Below, piece after piece: positions 34,668 through 44,069 of a stretch of 64,000 nucleotides of DNA. Location of the stretch: positions 1-64,000 of the forward strand of contig CASERN010000011.1 in NCBI GenBank assembly GCA_949290355.1, in the 5' to 3' direction. The first letter of the stretch is position 1, and every line of letters begins with the position of its first letter. A model generated the notes under the pieces. The model was not told the origin of the DNA. It did not search any database and worked only from the letters and a program-made list of their open reading frames with translations. Source of the DNA: an uncultured bacterium (lineage in GTDB: Bacteria > Cyanobacteriota > Vampirovibrionia > Gastranaerophilales > Gastranaerophilaceae). A program made the position numbers and the translations under genes.

Positions 34668-35399
34668 ATGACAGAAAGAAAAATTGCATTGGTAACAGGC
34701 GGTTCTCGCGGTATTGGTCTTGCTTGTGCTAAAGAACTTGCAAAAGCTGGTTGTGATATCATTATCAATGATATTTGTGAAGCAGAAAAAGCTCAACCTG
34801 CTTTAGATGAGATTAAAGAATTAGGAGCAAATGCTTATTTTTACAGATTTGATGTTTCAGATCCTGTTGCTGTTCAAGAAAATGTCGATAAAATGATAGC
34901 AGAACATGGTAAAATTGATGTTTTACTAAACAATGCAGGTATTACAAAAGACGGTTTGTTCATCAGAATGGATATGGAACAATGGGAAAGAGTTATCAAA
35001 ATTAACTTAACAAGTGCATATTGCGTAACTCATGCAGTAATCAAATACATGATGAAGGCTCGTCAAGGTTCAATCATCAATATGTCAAGTGTTGTAGGCC
35101 TACATGGTAACCCTGGTCAAGCAAATTATTCAGCATCAAAAGCAGGCTTGGTTGGCTTGACAAAAACTTTAGCTAAAGAATTCGGCTCAAGAAATATCAG
35201 AGTTAACGCTGTATGTCCTGGATTTATTCAAACAGCTATGACAGCAAATCTTCCAAATATTGAAGAATACTTGAAAGCTATTCCTATGAAAAGACTAGGA
35301 ACCCCTGAGGATATTGCAAAAACTGTTAAATATTTAGCACTAGATGCTGATTATGTATCAGGTCAAGCTATTGAAGTTGCTGGAGCTTTGATTATTTAG
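34668..35399 (+). CDS. fabG: 3-oxoacyl-ACP reductase
   Basis: FabG reduces 3-oxoacyl-ACP with NADPH in each elongation cycle. The 243-residue short-chain dehydrogenase shows T-G-G-S-R-G-I-G near residue 10, L-N-N-A-G-I-T-K-D, the active-site N-M-S-S and Y-S-A-S-K-A-G (Tyr and Lys of the catalytic set), and P-G-F-I-Q-T-A-M. The ending D-Y-V-S-G-Q-A-I-E-V is typical although the final residues are GALII rather than the common DGG-M. AAGGAG precedes the ATG. Confidence 0.96.
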   Translation: MTERKIALVTGGSRGIGLACAKELAKAGCDIIINDICEAEKAQPALDEIKELGANAYFYRFDVSDPVAVQENVDKMIAEHGKIDVLLNNAGITKDGLFIRMDMEQWERVIKINLTSAYCVTHAVIKYMMKARQGSIINMSSVVGLHGNPGQANYSASKAGLVGLTKTLAKEFGSRNIRVNAVCPGFIQTAMTANLPNIEEYLKAIPMKRLGTPEDIAKTVKYLALDADYVSGQAIEVAGALII

Positions 35400-35480
35400 T
35401 CAATGCCCTTTACAGCATAGTTACACAGCTTCTTAAAAAGTAAAGATTTTTAACAATATGGCACTAGGAATGTAAATTCC

Positions 35481-35509
35481 TTGCAAAAAAATCTTGCTCT
35501 AAGTATAAT
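35481..35509 (+). promoter_or_regulatory. Internal promoter upstream of acpP
   Basis: TTGCAA (35481-35486), 17-nt spacer, TATAAT (35504-35509) in the 161-nt gap after fabG. It allows separate strong expression of acyl carrier protein. Confidence 0.75.
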
Positions 35510-35560
35510 ATTAGAGAACAAATAGTATAGTATACAATTTAAATTATGAGGAAATTAGAA

Positions 35561-35791
35561 ATGAGTACATTTGAAAAAGTAAAAAAAGTTGTAGTAGATC
35601 AATTAAGCGTAGATGAAGCTTTAGTTACTCCAGAAGCTAGCTTCACAGCAGACTTAGGCGCTGACTCTTTAGATACAGTTGAATTAGTAATGGCTTTCGA
35701 AGAAGAATTCGGTTGCGAAATTCCAGATGAAGAAGCTGAAAAAATTCAAACTGTTCAAGATGCAGTTAACTATATTGATTCCCACAAATAG
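35561..35791 (+). CDS. acpP: Acyl carrier protein
   Basis: This 76-residue acidic four-helix protein carries growing acyl chains on a phosphopantetheine attached to Ser36 in G-A-D-S-L-D-T-V-E. The helix II recognition region [13 protein letters not shown] is standard. I chose ATG 35561 over the in-frame ATG 35546 because GAGGAAA lies between them. It has its own promoter and is followed by a strong hairpin, in line with ACP being one of the most abundant proteins. Confidence 0.97.
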   Translation: MSTFEKVKKVVVDQLSVDEALVTPEASFTADLGADSLDTVELVMAFEEEFGCEIPDEEAEKIQTVQDAVNYIDSHK

Positions 35792-35822
35792 TAGGGTTTC
35801 TCCCTGAGTCGGAAAAGGTGTG

Positions 35823-35855
35823 CGAGGGTGAAAATTAAATAATATTTTCCCCTCG
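35823..35855 (+). terminator. Hairpin between acpP and fabF
   Basis: CGAGGG-(T bulge)-GAAAAT pairs with ATTTTC-CCCTCG (35823-35835 with 35844-35855). No strong T-run follows, so it probably attenuates or stabilises rather than fully terminates. Confidence 0.6.
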
Positions 35856-35890
35856 TATATTTATTAAGATAGTTTTAAAAAGGTAAAGAG

Positions 35891-37144
35891 ATGTCAAAAA
35901 GAAGAGTAGTTATCACAGGACTTGGTGCAGTATCACCTTTCGGTGTAGGTGTTGATAAATTTTGGAATAGTCTTGTTGAAGGTAAAAGCGGTATTAGTAC
36001 TTCAGAACTAATTGATATAAGCAAGCATGTTGTAAAAATTTCAGGAGAATGCAAGAACTTTAATCCTGAAGATTATCTAGATCCAAAAGAAGCTAAAAAA
36101 ATGGATAGATATATTCAATTTGCTGTGATTGCAGCTGATGAAGCAATTAAAGATGCAAAACTTTCTGAAGTTACTGATGTAGATCCATATAAAATTGGTG
36201 TAATCGTTTCTTCTGCTGCTGGCGGATTTAGAACTTTTGAAGAAAACCATGTTAGAATTCTTGAAAAAGGACCAAATAAATGTTCTCCGTTTACTATTCC
36301 TATGATGATTGTGAATATGGCATCAGGCAGAATTTCTATGAAGTATGGTTTTAAAGGTTTAAATAAAGTTGTTGTTTCTGCTTGTGCAACCGGTACGCAT
36401 TCAGTTGGTGATGCATTTAGAGCTATTCAATATGGCGATGCTGATATTATGGTTGCTGGTGGTGCAGAGGCTACAATTTGTGATGTTGGTATTGGAGCTT
36501 TCTCTAGTGCTAGAACTTTATCTAAACGCAACGATGAACCTAAAAAAGCTTCTCGTCCTTGGGATGTTGACAGAGATGGTTTTGTAATGAGTGAGGGTGC
36601 AGGAGTTCTTATTTTAGAAGAATATGAACATGCCAAAAAACGTGGTGCAAAGATTTACGGTGAAATCGTTGGGTATGGTCAAACAGCTGATGCATATGAC
36701 GTTGTTGCTCCAGATCCGGAAGGTCAAGGTGCAACCCATTCTATGCAATTTGCTTTGGAAGATGCTGGATTAAAACCTGAAGATGTTGATTATATCAATG
36801 CCCATGGGACAAGTACTGGATTAGGTGATATCGCTGAATCTAAAGCCATTGAAGGCTTGTTTGGCGATAAGGAAACTAACAAAAAACTTTTAGTAAGTTC
36901 TACAAAATCAATGCATGGACACCTTTTAGGTGCTACAGGTGCTGTTGAATGTATAGCTTGCGTGAAAATAATAAATGAAAAAATAGTTCCGCCGACTATA
37001 AATCTTGATAACCAAGATGAGCGTGTTGCGAATTTGGATTATGTACCTCACAAAGCAAGAAAAGCCGACATAAAGGTTGCATTGTCTAATTCGTTTGGTT
37101 TTGGCGGTCAAAATGCTTCTATCATTATAAAAGAAGTAAAATAA
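35891..37144 (+). CDS. fabF: Beta-ketoacyl-ACP synthase II
   Basis: FabF elongates acyl-ACP by condensing it with malonyl-ACP. The 417-residue enzyme has the G-L-G-A-V-S-P-F start, the catalytic Cys165 in V-S-A-C-A-T-G-T, and the two His in N-A-H-G-T-S-T and S-M-H-G-H-L-L-G-A-T-G, ending with S-F-G-F-G-G-Q-N-A. It is preceded by a hairpin and an AAAGAG site. fabZ and fabI (or fabK) are not in this window, so the cycle must be completed elsewhere. Confidence 0.97.
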   Translation: MSKRRVVITGLGAVSPFGVGVDKFWNSLVEGKSGISTSELIDISKHVVKISGECKNFNPEDYLDPKEAKKMDRYIQFAVIAADEAIKDAKLSEVTDVDPYKIGVIVSSAAGGFRTFEENHVRILEKGPNKCSPFTIPMMIVNMASGRISMKYGFKGLNKVVVSACATGTHSVGDAFRAIQYGDADIMVAGGAEATICDVGIGAFSSARTLSKRNDEPKKASRPWDVDRDGFVMSEGAGVLILEEYEHAKKRGAKIYGEIVGYGQTADAYDVVAPDPEGQGATHSMQFALEDAGLKPEDVDYINAHGTSTGLGDIAESKAIEGLFGDKETNKKLLVSSTKSMHGHLLGATGAVECIACVKIINEKIVPPTINLDNQDERVANLDYVPHKARKADIKVALSNSFGFGGQNASIIIKEVK

Positions 37145-37170
37145 TTGGATTATTAAATCACTTTTATAAT

Positions 37171-37205
37171 AAAAAATCTCCTTTAATATTAAAGGAGATT
37201 TTTTT
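37171..37205. terminator. Bidirectional terminator, fabF and the helicase gene
   Basis: Perfect palindrome AATCTCCTTTAAT/ATTAAAGGAGATT (37175-37200) with A-run on the left and T-run on the right, between two convergent genes. Confidence 0.92.
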
Positions 37206-37215
37206 ATGTTAATTT

Positions 37216-40200
37216 TTAATTTTCAATTAATACTCTATCCAGGCAGGCTTTTGGAGAATATTGCCATTCTCTGAAAGTTATTCGTTTTACTTTGTATCCT
37301 GAACGTTCAATTATTGCTTGCTTTTTCATATTAGAAATATGCGATTTAATTTTATCCTCGAGTCCATCAATTTCAATTACAAATTTGTCATCTACAAATA
37401 AATCTGCACTCAGACCTGCAATATCTGTGCCGGCAACAACTTTGTGCCCTAATTCTCTTATTTTGTCTGCAATTTCTTTTTCGAGAGAATTTTTGTAGAT
37501 ATTTTCATCTATATCTCCTGAAAGCATAGCTTGTTTTCTATCTTGGTATAATTGTATATATGATATGTAGTTTCTAAAATGGCCTTCAGGTAATTCTCTT
37601 GGATTTCGAGAGACAAAGTTAATTACTTTATTTCTGGCTCTTGTAATTGCGACATTAAATAGATTTGGTTTTTGTAAGAATATTAAGCTTTGGTTAAAGC
37701 TGTTATCCGCAATAGCCCATGAGATAAGCATAATATCTCTTTCATCTCCTTGGAATGTATGAGCTGTACCAATTTCTATTTGGTGTTTTTTTATCATGTA
37801 ATCAGAAAGAACTTTTGAGACAGAAACTTTTAGTTGTTCCACTTGTGCACGGAAAGGGGAGATTATACCTACCGATACAGGGTTTTCAGGATTTTGTCTT
37901 TCATCTTCTATAATGATTTCATGTAAGCGTTTTACCAATGCTTCAATTTCGGGTAAATTCCTTGTGGCATCAAAATCTACTTTCCCATCTAATACTTCAA
38001 CAAGTTCAATAACTTTTTCATCTGTTTTATCTTTTCTCATTATGCGAATTCTGTCGTTATAAAATTCGTGATTTGAGAAGTTAATAATTGGCGGGAGACT
38101 TCTAAAATGTTCATCCAGCATAACTGAATTCATTGAATAGTAATCAGCCAGATCAAACATTGAATTTGTTCTGAAGCGCCACATAAGTTGGTATTTATCA
38201 GGAATCCCGTATTGACTTAAGAAAGATTGTTCTTTTGCTTTTTCCAAGAATGAAAGATGTGGTAGTTGTTTGTCATCTCCCACAATCACAGCACGTTTTG
38301 CACGGAAAAGAATTGGGAAACAGCTTGCAATATCGCATTGTGAAGCTTCATCAATAATTGCAACATCAAACAGACCAGGTTTTAAAGGCAATGAATCTGA
38401 TACTGCATAAGTTGTTACGCACCAGCATGGAAAAGCTTCTAAAAGAGGTTTGAAATCTTCTTCTTCAAGAATGTTAGTTTGTAGTCGTTTTCTATTTGTT
38501 ACAAGAGATTTGGCATGTACTTTTAATCTTCTGCGTTTGTTTTCATCTCTTAGCAGTTCTTTTAGTGCTTCTCTTCTTTTGTTTTTAAGAATATTTATTG
38601 CAAGAGTTTTTTGTTTACGTTTCATTGTGCGGATCTGTTCTGAGAGCATATGAAGATTACCTGTTTTTTGGATATCTGCTTCAATTTTTCTCAAAGACCA
38701 TTCCATATTTGCAAAATCAAGTTCTTGTTTTAATTTACCTAAGTTTTCATATGTTACGTCAAAATCTTTAAGGTTAAGAATTTTTTTCAATTGTCCAAGG
38801 CTTGTAAAATTAGCAATTTTTGATATGAAGCTTGCTTTTTCCATATTATGTTCAAGAATTTTTATTATTCCTGCAATAATATCAATTTCACCTTTTTTAA
38901 GTGATTTTTTTATAAATTCTTTTTTACCTAATATTTTTTCTTGTTCTTCTACTTCTTGTAATTTATCATGCCAATTTTTTTCAAGCTTGATAATTGTTTC
39001 GGATTTATTTTCCATATTTTTTAACAAGTCAAGATGATCTTTCATATCTTTTGTGTCAACGAGAAGGATATCTTCGACTCCTTGATCAAGGTCGTTATTT
39101 TGTGATAGAAGATTATTTAATTCTTCGCTTAATTGTCTTTGATAATTTAAACGACCTGCTCTTAGTGCCATATGACTTGCACCAAGTTCGTTTAATCTGT
39201 CTGCTACAACATCAACAGCTTTATCCATACGAGATGCTACAAGGACAGTTTTTCCATTTGCCACTAAGTGTGCTACAAGGTTTACTATTGTTTGGGATTT
39301 CCCTGTGCCAGGAGGACCTTGGACTGCTATAAATTTATTATTTTCAATATTTTTTATAACTTGGAATTGACTGTCGCTTAATGATAGTGGAGTAATTGGA
39401 TAGAACTCGGTAATTTTATTCATATCCTTTATTGGGACAGATTTTTCTTTGCTTTGGGTATATTCTTCATTAATTATGCTTAATGCGGTTTCTCTATATA
39501 TACCTGAAGGTTTTTCTGCTATTTGTGTTAATTCATGTAATACTCCTGCTGTAACTGATGGACGTTTTGTTAGAATTATTGCACTTTGATATGTTACAGC
39601 GATTTTTTCAAGTTTAACTTTTTGTTTTTCTTGCTCTGTTTCTTCTTCAATAAGTTCGTCTAAATTTTCACCGTCAATTTTTTCTTTATAAAAATCTTTT
39701 GATTTAGAAACGTTATCATCTTCTTTGTAGTCCCCTATATTTTCGGCAATTTCAATTTCTGGAACAAGAGATTTTAGAGTTGTTAAAAATATATCAAGTT
39801 TTTCTTTTGTAATTGGAAGATCCGGTACAACATCCAAAATTCCTTCAAGAAGGAGATCTACCTCATCTTCATCATCATTTTTCCGCATAAGAGCAGCGAG
39901 TGCTCCTGTATTTAAGGATAAAACTTCATCAAGAGGCAAACAGTTTATATTCACGCCGTTACGCTCGAGTTTGCATGGCATGTATAAAAGCGGAGTTAAA
40001 AATTCATTTTGTCTTTTTGATTTTGAACTTTTCCCAACTAAGAATAAATAGCCGTAAATTAAGTATTTATCTTTTTGTCCTAAATCGCTTTGAATCATTA
40101 ATTCCGTCAATTTTGGATCACTACCTTCAAGAGAAATATATTCTGTATCAGTAGAAAATAGTTGTTCTTCACCTTTTAAGAAAATCCATTTGTTGTCTTT

Positions 40201-40332
40201 ATCCCCTTTTAGGTTTCTAAAAGTTGAGCTTTTAACTTCTTCTCGTACGCAATCATGAAGATATTGACTTAATTTTTTTATAAAACTGTTATTAAATGCT
40301 GAATTTATTGCGCGTGAAGCTTCCTGTAGCAT
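37216..40332 (-). CDS. SF1 helicase-like ATPase fused to a restriction-endonuclease-like domain
   Basis: This 1038-residue protein is an UPF1/DNA2-group SF1 helicase: Walker A V-Q-G-P-P-G-T-G-K-S-Q-T near residue 342, then a long coiled insertion (about 420-620), Walker B I-I-D-E-A-S-Q-C-D near 658, V-G-D-D-K-Q-L-P, and the second RecA domain with T-A-H-T-F-Q-G-D-E-R-D and V-A-I-T-R-A-R-N-K. The last 90 residues (GHKVVAGTDIAG, L-F-V-D-D-K-F-V-I-E-I-D-G, S-G-Y-K-V-K-R-I) have the D..E-x-D/K layout of a Vsr/DUF559-type nuclease fold. The same architecture occurs in several phage-defence and DNA-processing genes; the role here is unknown. AAGGAGA precedes the ATG. Confidence 0.85.
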   Translation of the reverse strand: MLQEASRAINSAFNNSFIKKLSQYLHDCVREEVKSSTFRNLKGDKDNKWIFLKGEEQLFSTDTEYISLEGSDPKLTELMIQSDLGQKDKYLIYGYLFLVGKSSKSKRQNEFLTPLLYMPCKLERNGVNINCLPLDEVLSLNTGALAALMRKNDDEDEVDLLLEGILDVVPDLPITKEKLDIFLTTLKSLVPEIEIAENIGDYKEDDNVSKSKDFYKEKIDGENLDELIEEETEQEKQKVKLEKIAVTYQSAIILTKRPSVTAGVLHELTQIAEKPSGIYRETALSIINEEYTQSKEKSVPIKDMNKITEFYPITPLSLSDSQFQVIKNIENNKFIAVQGPPGTGKSQTIVNLVAHLVANGKTVLVASRMDKAVDVVADRLNELGASHMALRAGRLNYQRQLSEELNNLLSQNNDLDQGVEDILLVDTKDMKDHLDLLKNMENKSETIIKLEKNWHDKLQEVEEQEKILGKKEFIKKSLKKGEIDIIAGIIKILEHNMEKASFISKIANFTSLGQLKKILNLKDFDVTYENLGKLKQELDFANMEWSLRKIEADIQKTGNLHMLSEQIRTMKRKQKTLAINILKNKRREALKELLRDENKRRRLKVHAKSLVTNRKRLQTNILEEEDFKPLLEAFPCWCVTTYAVSDSLPLKPGLFDVAIIDEASQCDIASCFPILFRAKRAVIVGDDKQLPHLSFLEKAKEQSFLSQYGIPDKYQLMWRFRTNSMFDLADYYSMNSVMLDEHFRSLPPIINFSNHEFYNDRIRIMRKDKTDEKVIELVEVLDGKVDFDATRNLPEIEALVKRLHEIIIEDERQNPENPVSVGIISPFRAQVEQLKVSVSKVLSDYMIKKHQIEIGTAHTFQGDERDIMLISWAIADNSFNQSLIFLQKPNLFNVAITRARNKVINFVSRNPRELPEGHFRNYISYIQLYQDRKQAMLSGDIDENIYKNSLEKEIADKIRELGHKVVAGTDIAGLSADLFVDDKFVIEIDGLEDKIKSHISNMKKQAIIERSGYKVKRITFREWQYSPKACLDRVLIEN

Positions 40333-40474
40333 GTGTTCTCCTTATTATAGATTTTCAGAGGGCAAGATGGCAGGCTGGTTTCATAAATGATTAATTAGCT
40401 TGAACTCATGACCTCTTTTAGTCCGGTCTTCTATTACCTTGTTTATTTATACATTTTACGCTAAAATGCTTGAT

Positions 40475-41560
40475 ATGGACATCATCAATATAAAGGATAA
40501 TTCAAATAAATTATTTTATATCGGCGGGGTTGTACGAGATGAAATTTTAGGGAAAAAATCGTTCGATATTGATATTACTTATGTGGGTAATGCAATAGAG
40601 TATTGTTCTAAATTTGGTGAAGTTATTCAAGAAAATCCTGATTTTGGCACGGTAAGAGTTAATGTTGATGGTAAGGAAGTTGATTTTGCATCCACAAGGT
40701 CTGAAAGTTATCCTAAAAAGGGACATTTACCTGTTGTTGAAAAAATTGGATGTTCTTTGAAAGAGGATGTGTTACGAAGAGATTTTACAATAAATGCTCT
40801 TGCAAAATCTGTTACAACAGGTGAAATTGTTGATTATACAGGTGGGCTTGATGATTTAAGAAATAAGAAACTTAAAGTATTACATGATGAAAGTTTTATC
40901 GATGATCCGACAAGAATTATTCGAGGACTTAAATTTTCAATCCGTTTTGGTTTTGAATTGGATGAACATACAAAAAAGCTTCAGGAAAATTATTTAGCGG
41001 ATATAAATTATGATATGAGTTATAAAAGGGTAAAAAAAGAACTTGTTGAAACTTTTAATTTGAATTCTCAACTCGCATTTGAAAAGTTTATTAACGAAAA
41101 GATTTATAAGCTTGTAACTCCATTTGATGTTAGTCTTCCAAATATTAATATAGAAAAGCTTATAAACTGTTATGGAGCAGAATATGTGTGGCTTGTATAT
41201 ATAGGAGTTCTAGGAGATTTATCTCATTTGCCTTTGACAAAGGTTGAACAAAAAATTCTTGATGATGTACCGATTAATGTTTTGAAAACAGATTTTGATC
41301 TTTACAAAGCTTTTGAAAATACAAGAATTGAGTCAGTTTTACTCTATGCTATTTTAAAAGATGAAAAAGGTGCAAGAAAGTACCTAGATAAATTGTGTAA
41401 AATAAAAATTTCAGTAACCGGTACTGATCTACAAAATCTTGGGATCAAGCCATCTCCAAAATACAGTTTGATTTTTGATGAGATTCTAAAATTAAAACTT
41501 GAAAAGCCTCAATTGACTTATGACCAAGAAATTGAGTTTATAAGGCATTCATTTTTTTAA
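40475..41560 (+). CDS. tRNA nucleotidyltransferase / poly(A) polymerase family protein
   Basis: This protein of about 361 residues has the class II nucleotidyltransferase head: I-G-G-V-V-R-D-E-I-L-G, the metal-binding F-D-I-D-I-T, K-E-V-D-F-A-S, the R-R-D-F-T-I-N-A-L motif and the basic D-D-P-T-R-I-I-R-G-L-K-F helix. It could be the CCA-adding enzyme (both tRNA genes here lack encoded CCA) or an A-adding partner. The C-terminal half is divergent. Start sites are uncertain: TTG 40439, ATG 40466 and ATG 40475; TAAAAT at 40462-40467 ends 7 nt before the last, which fits the leaderless pattern seen elsewhere. Its 3' end overlaps the opposite gene by 23 bp. Confidence 0.85.
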   Translation: MDIINIKDNSNKLFYIGGVVRDEILGKKSFDIDITYVGNAIEYCSKFGEVIQENPDFGTVRVNVDGKEVDFASTRSESYPKKGHLPVVEKIGCSLKEDVLRRDFTINALAKSVTTGEIVDYTGGLDDLRNKKLKVLHDESFIDDPTRIIRGLKFSIRFGFELDEHTKKLQENYLADINYDMSYKRVKKELVETFNLNSQLAFEKFINEKIYKLVTPFDVSLPNINIEKLINCYGAEYVWLVYIGVLGDLSHLPLTKVEQKILDDVPINVLKTDFDLYKAFENTRIESVLLYAILKDEKGARKYLDKLCKIKISVTGTDLQNLGIKPSPKYSLIFDEILKLKLEKPQLTYDQEIEFIRHSFF

Positions 41561-42098
41561 CGGTATTTTTAATATAAAATTTAACGGCTGGTGTAATTAA
41601 CAGATCAGGCTCAGAGCTTGCAAATTCATCAAGTACTATTATTCCTCTTTTTGTATTTCCGTTTTCAATATACAAAAGTCCTAGCATTACTTTATTCAAA
41701 ATATTGCTATCATTGTTGTATTCTTTTATTTTTGAAGAAATAAGTCCCAGTGCTTTGTAACATTTTGCAAGAGCTTGATAGTATTGAAAATTAAGTGAAT
41801 ATTGTTTTATAGCATCTTCATACGGTTGTTTTGCTAAGTTTGGATAGTTGATAGCCATATAAGCATCACCTAAGTTTTTATAATAAACAGAAGTCGCCTG
41901 AGTATTTGGATTTAAGCTTATTGCTATTTTAAATTCCTGAATAGCTGCATAATAACAACGTTCATCCATGTATCGAAGTCCCATATTGTTATGAGTATAG
42001 GCATTTTTTGTTGCATCAATCACATATACATCAGGTTTTGTGTAAGCTGATGTTAACATACTTATAAATATTAAAAGTATCAGAATAATTTTTTGCAT
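41538..42098 (-). CDS. Secreted TPR-containing protein
   Basis: This 186-residue protein has a signal peptide (MQKIILILLIFISMLTSAYT) and three tetratricopeptide-like units (A-Y-T-H-N-N-M-G-L-R-Y, C-Y-Y-A-A-I-Q-E-F, P-N-L-A-K-Q-P-Y). Such proteins usually hold complexes together in the periplasm. It ends inside the convergent nucleotidyltransferase gene. It is related in style to the TPR gene at 44070, two genes upstream on the same strand. Confidence 0.75.
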   Translation of the reverse strand: MQKIILILLIFISMLTSAYTKPDVYVIDATKNAYTHNNMGLRYMDERCYYAAIQEFKIAISLNPNTQATSVYYKNLGDAYMAINYPNLAKQPYEDAIKQYSLNFQYYQALAKCYKALGLISSKIKEYNNDSNILNKVMLGLLYIENGNTKRGIIVLDEFASSEPDLLITPAVKFYIKNTVKKMNAL

Positions 42099-42131
42099 TT
42101 TGATTTTTATATATAAATTATGATGTATTTG

Positions 42132-43064
42132 TTATATTAGATTAATTTCAAGCCCTTCATAAGCAAGGATGATATTTTCTTGAGGATCTTTATATTGTTC
42201 TTTAATTAAATTTAATTTATTGTCATCATAACTTGGATCAAAGTGGAAAAATACAAGTTTTTTAGCTTCTGTTTGTTTTTTAGCTTCTATTGCCATATCA
42301 AATGTAGAATGTCCATATCCTTGTTTTGGTACAAATCCATCTAAATAATCTTCTGTTGTATATTGTGCGTCGTGAATTAACAGGTCGCAATTTCTTGCGA
42401 AATTCATAAGTTTTTTATCTCCGCCGGGATAACTTTCTTTATCTGTAGCATATACTAAAACTTTATCTTTATATGATATTTTATAAATCAAAACTCCTTC
42501 TTGAGGATGTGCATAAGAACGGTAACAAGTTATTAACACATCATCATCTTCGACTTTGGTATCTTCTTCTGTTTCAATCCTTTTTATAACAGGAGCTTGT
42601 CCATGACGAAGAATTATACCTTCTGTCTCATTAATATCTTTTATATTCAAATTCCCTGCAATATCCCCTAAATCAAGAGGGAATGATTTCCCAAAAAGCA
42701 ATTCTGACATTTCATCAGCTAAACTTTCATTATAATTTACATTCCCGAAAACATTAATTTGAGATGTCGGAATATGTAGGGGCTTGAAAAAAGTAAAGCC
42801 TTGAAGGTGGTCTTGATGAATATGCGATATCAAAACAGTAGCCTCAATAGGAGTTCTTTTTTCCGGGTCAATATTTGATGAAATATATTGGTTTACGAGT
42901 TCATTGCCTATGTTTATTAATCCTGTTCCTGCATCAAGGATAATAACGTGTCCATTGACATTAACTTCAACGCATGAAGTATTGCCTCCGTATTGTAAAA
43001 AATTTTTATCTGCAATAGGATAACTTCCTCTAACGCCTCTAAATTTAACATTAAATTTTTTCAT
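42132..43064 (-). CDS. MBL-fold metallohydrolase
   Basis: This 310-residue protein is a metallo-beta-lactamase-fold hydrolase. It has G-V-R-G-S-Y-P and Y-G-G-N-T-S-C-V near the N-terminus, I-L-D-A-G-T-G, the metal-binding S-H-I-H-Q-D-H-L-Q-G-F, an L-I-H-D-A-Q-Y-T-x-E motif and G-H-S-T-F-D-M-A near residue 250. Those phrases match the RNase Z/phosphodiesterase-like branch found in response-regulator and stand-alone proteins. The substrate is unknown; cyclic nucleotide or phosphodiester hydrolysis is a reasonable guess. Confidence 0.85.
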   Translation of the reverse strand: MKKFNVKFRGVRGSYPIADKNFLQYGGNTSCVEVNVNGHVIILDAGTGLINIGNELVNQYISSNIDPEKRTPIEATVLISHIHQDHLQGFTFFKPLHIPTSQINVFGNVNYNESLADEMSELLFGKSFPLDLGDIAGNLNIKDINETEGIILRHGQAPVIKRIETEEDTKVEDDDVLITCYRSYAHPQEGVLIYKISYKDKVLVYATDKESYPGGDKKLMNFARNCDLLIHDAQYTTEDYLDGFVPKQGYGHSTFDMAIEAKKQTEAKKLVFFHFDPSYDDNKLNLIKEQYKDPQENIILAYEGLEINLI

Positions 43065-43113
43065 AATTTTACCCTCTCTGTCAATTTTTTATATGACTAT
43101 GGTTGGTTTTATG

Positions 43114-44055
43114 TTATTTTTTTATTGTAATTATTGCATTTTGGTCTTTTGCTTCTCCAGAGTATACAGTAGTTCCAAATACCAGCATTTTGGCAAGTTT
43201 TTGAACATTAGTTAATCTTGTTTCTTTATTTTCTATGTTAAATACTGTTTTATTTCTGTAATTTGTAACTGTAATTAATCTGAAAGCATTTGGGAATGAT
43301 ACTAATGATGGGCAACTAACATATAATATATTCCCTTTTTGAGTGATTTTAGCTCCATGGTAGTGCCCTTGGAATACTCCTATAGGATTTTTATATTTAT
43401 TAAGGATTTCTTCCATTTTGTCAGCATCAAGCAATCTATGGTTTGGACTATTATACGGTTCTAATAATGGCACATGCATAAAAATTAAAACAGTATCTTT
43501 TTTAGAATTTTCAAGTTCGTTATCAAGCCAATTAAGCTGCTTTTCTCCGATTTGACCGTTCGAAGTCAGTCTGTCTCTGATTATTGTGTCTAAAACTATT
43601 ACTTTGTATCCTTTTTGAGGGACAAATGAGTAATATGTTTTTTCAAATTTATAATTTTTATTATATTTGTTTACAAGTTCCATATACAAAGAAGGGTTTA
43701 AATATCCTCCTACCATCGTATCGTGGTTCCCGAAAGAGAAATACCAAGGGTAATTCAAATTTTCAGTATGCGGCAAAAAAGAGCTCAATTCTTTTTCAAA
43801 AGGTTTGTCTATAAGGTCTCCTGTAAACATTACAAAAGATAAATTCGGTATCGAGTTTATTTGTTCAATGGCATCATCTAAAAGTTTTGGGGATTCTGCT
43901 ATCATTTTATATGTTGTGTTGTTTTCTCCTGTGTAATAATGCACATCGCTTAATTGTACAAATTTAAGGCTTGCGGTGCTGCTGAAGCCTTGCAATCCCA
44001 GTAACATTGCTCCGGCTAATAATATTGAAATTGACCAGTTTTTGAATCTTGTCAT
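43114..44055 (-). CDS. Secreted metallophosphoesterase
   Basis: This 313-residue protein has an N-terminal membrane/signal segment (WSISILLAGAMLLGLQGF) and a calcineurin-like phosphoesterase domain with all metal motifs: S-D-V-H, T-G-D-L-I-D, F-G-N-H-D, M-H-V-P-L and Q-G-H-Y-H. It should act outside the inner membrane on a phosphoester. I chose the ATG at 44055, which has AAGGAA 6 nt upstream; an upstream ATG at 44100 would overlap the preceding gene. A paralogue lies at 55799. Confidence 0.88.
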   Translation of the reverse strand: MTRFKNWSISILLAGAMLLGLQGFSSTASLKFVQLSDVHYYTGENNTTYKMIAESPKLLDDAIEQINSIPNLSFVMFTGDLIDKPFEKELSSFLPHTENLNYPWYFSFGNHDTMVGGYLNPSLYMELVNKYNKNYKFEKTYYSFVPQKGYKVIVLDTIIRDRLTSNGQIGEKQLNWLDNELENSKKDTVLIFMHVPLLEPYNSPNHRLLDADKMEEILNKYKNPIGVFQGHYHGAKITQKGNILYVSCPSLVSFPNAFRLITVTNYRNKTVFNIENKETRLTNVQKLAKMLVFGTTVYSGEAKDQNAIITIKK

Positions 44056-44069
44056 TGCTGATTCCTTTT

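Noticed and set aside
38450-39332. Several plus-strand frames opposite the SF1 helicase
   Set aside because: Low complexity Ser/Phe/Leu shadows of the helicase coiled region.
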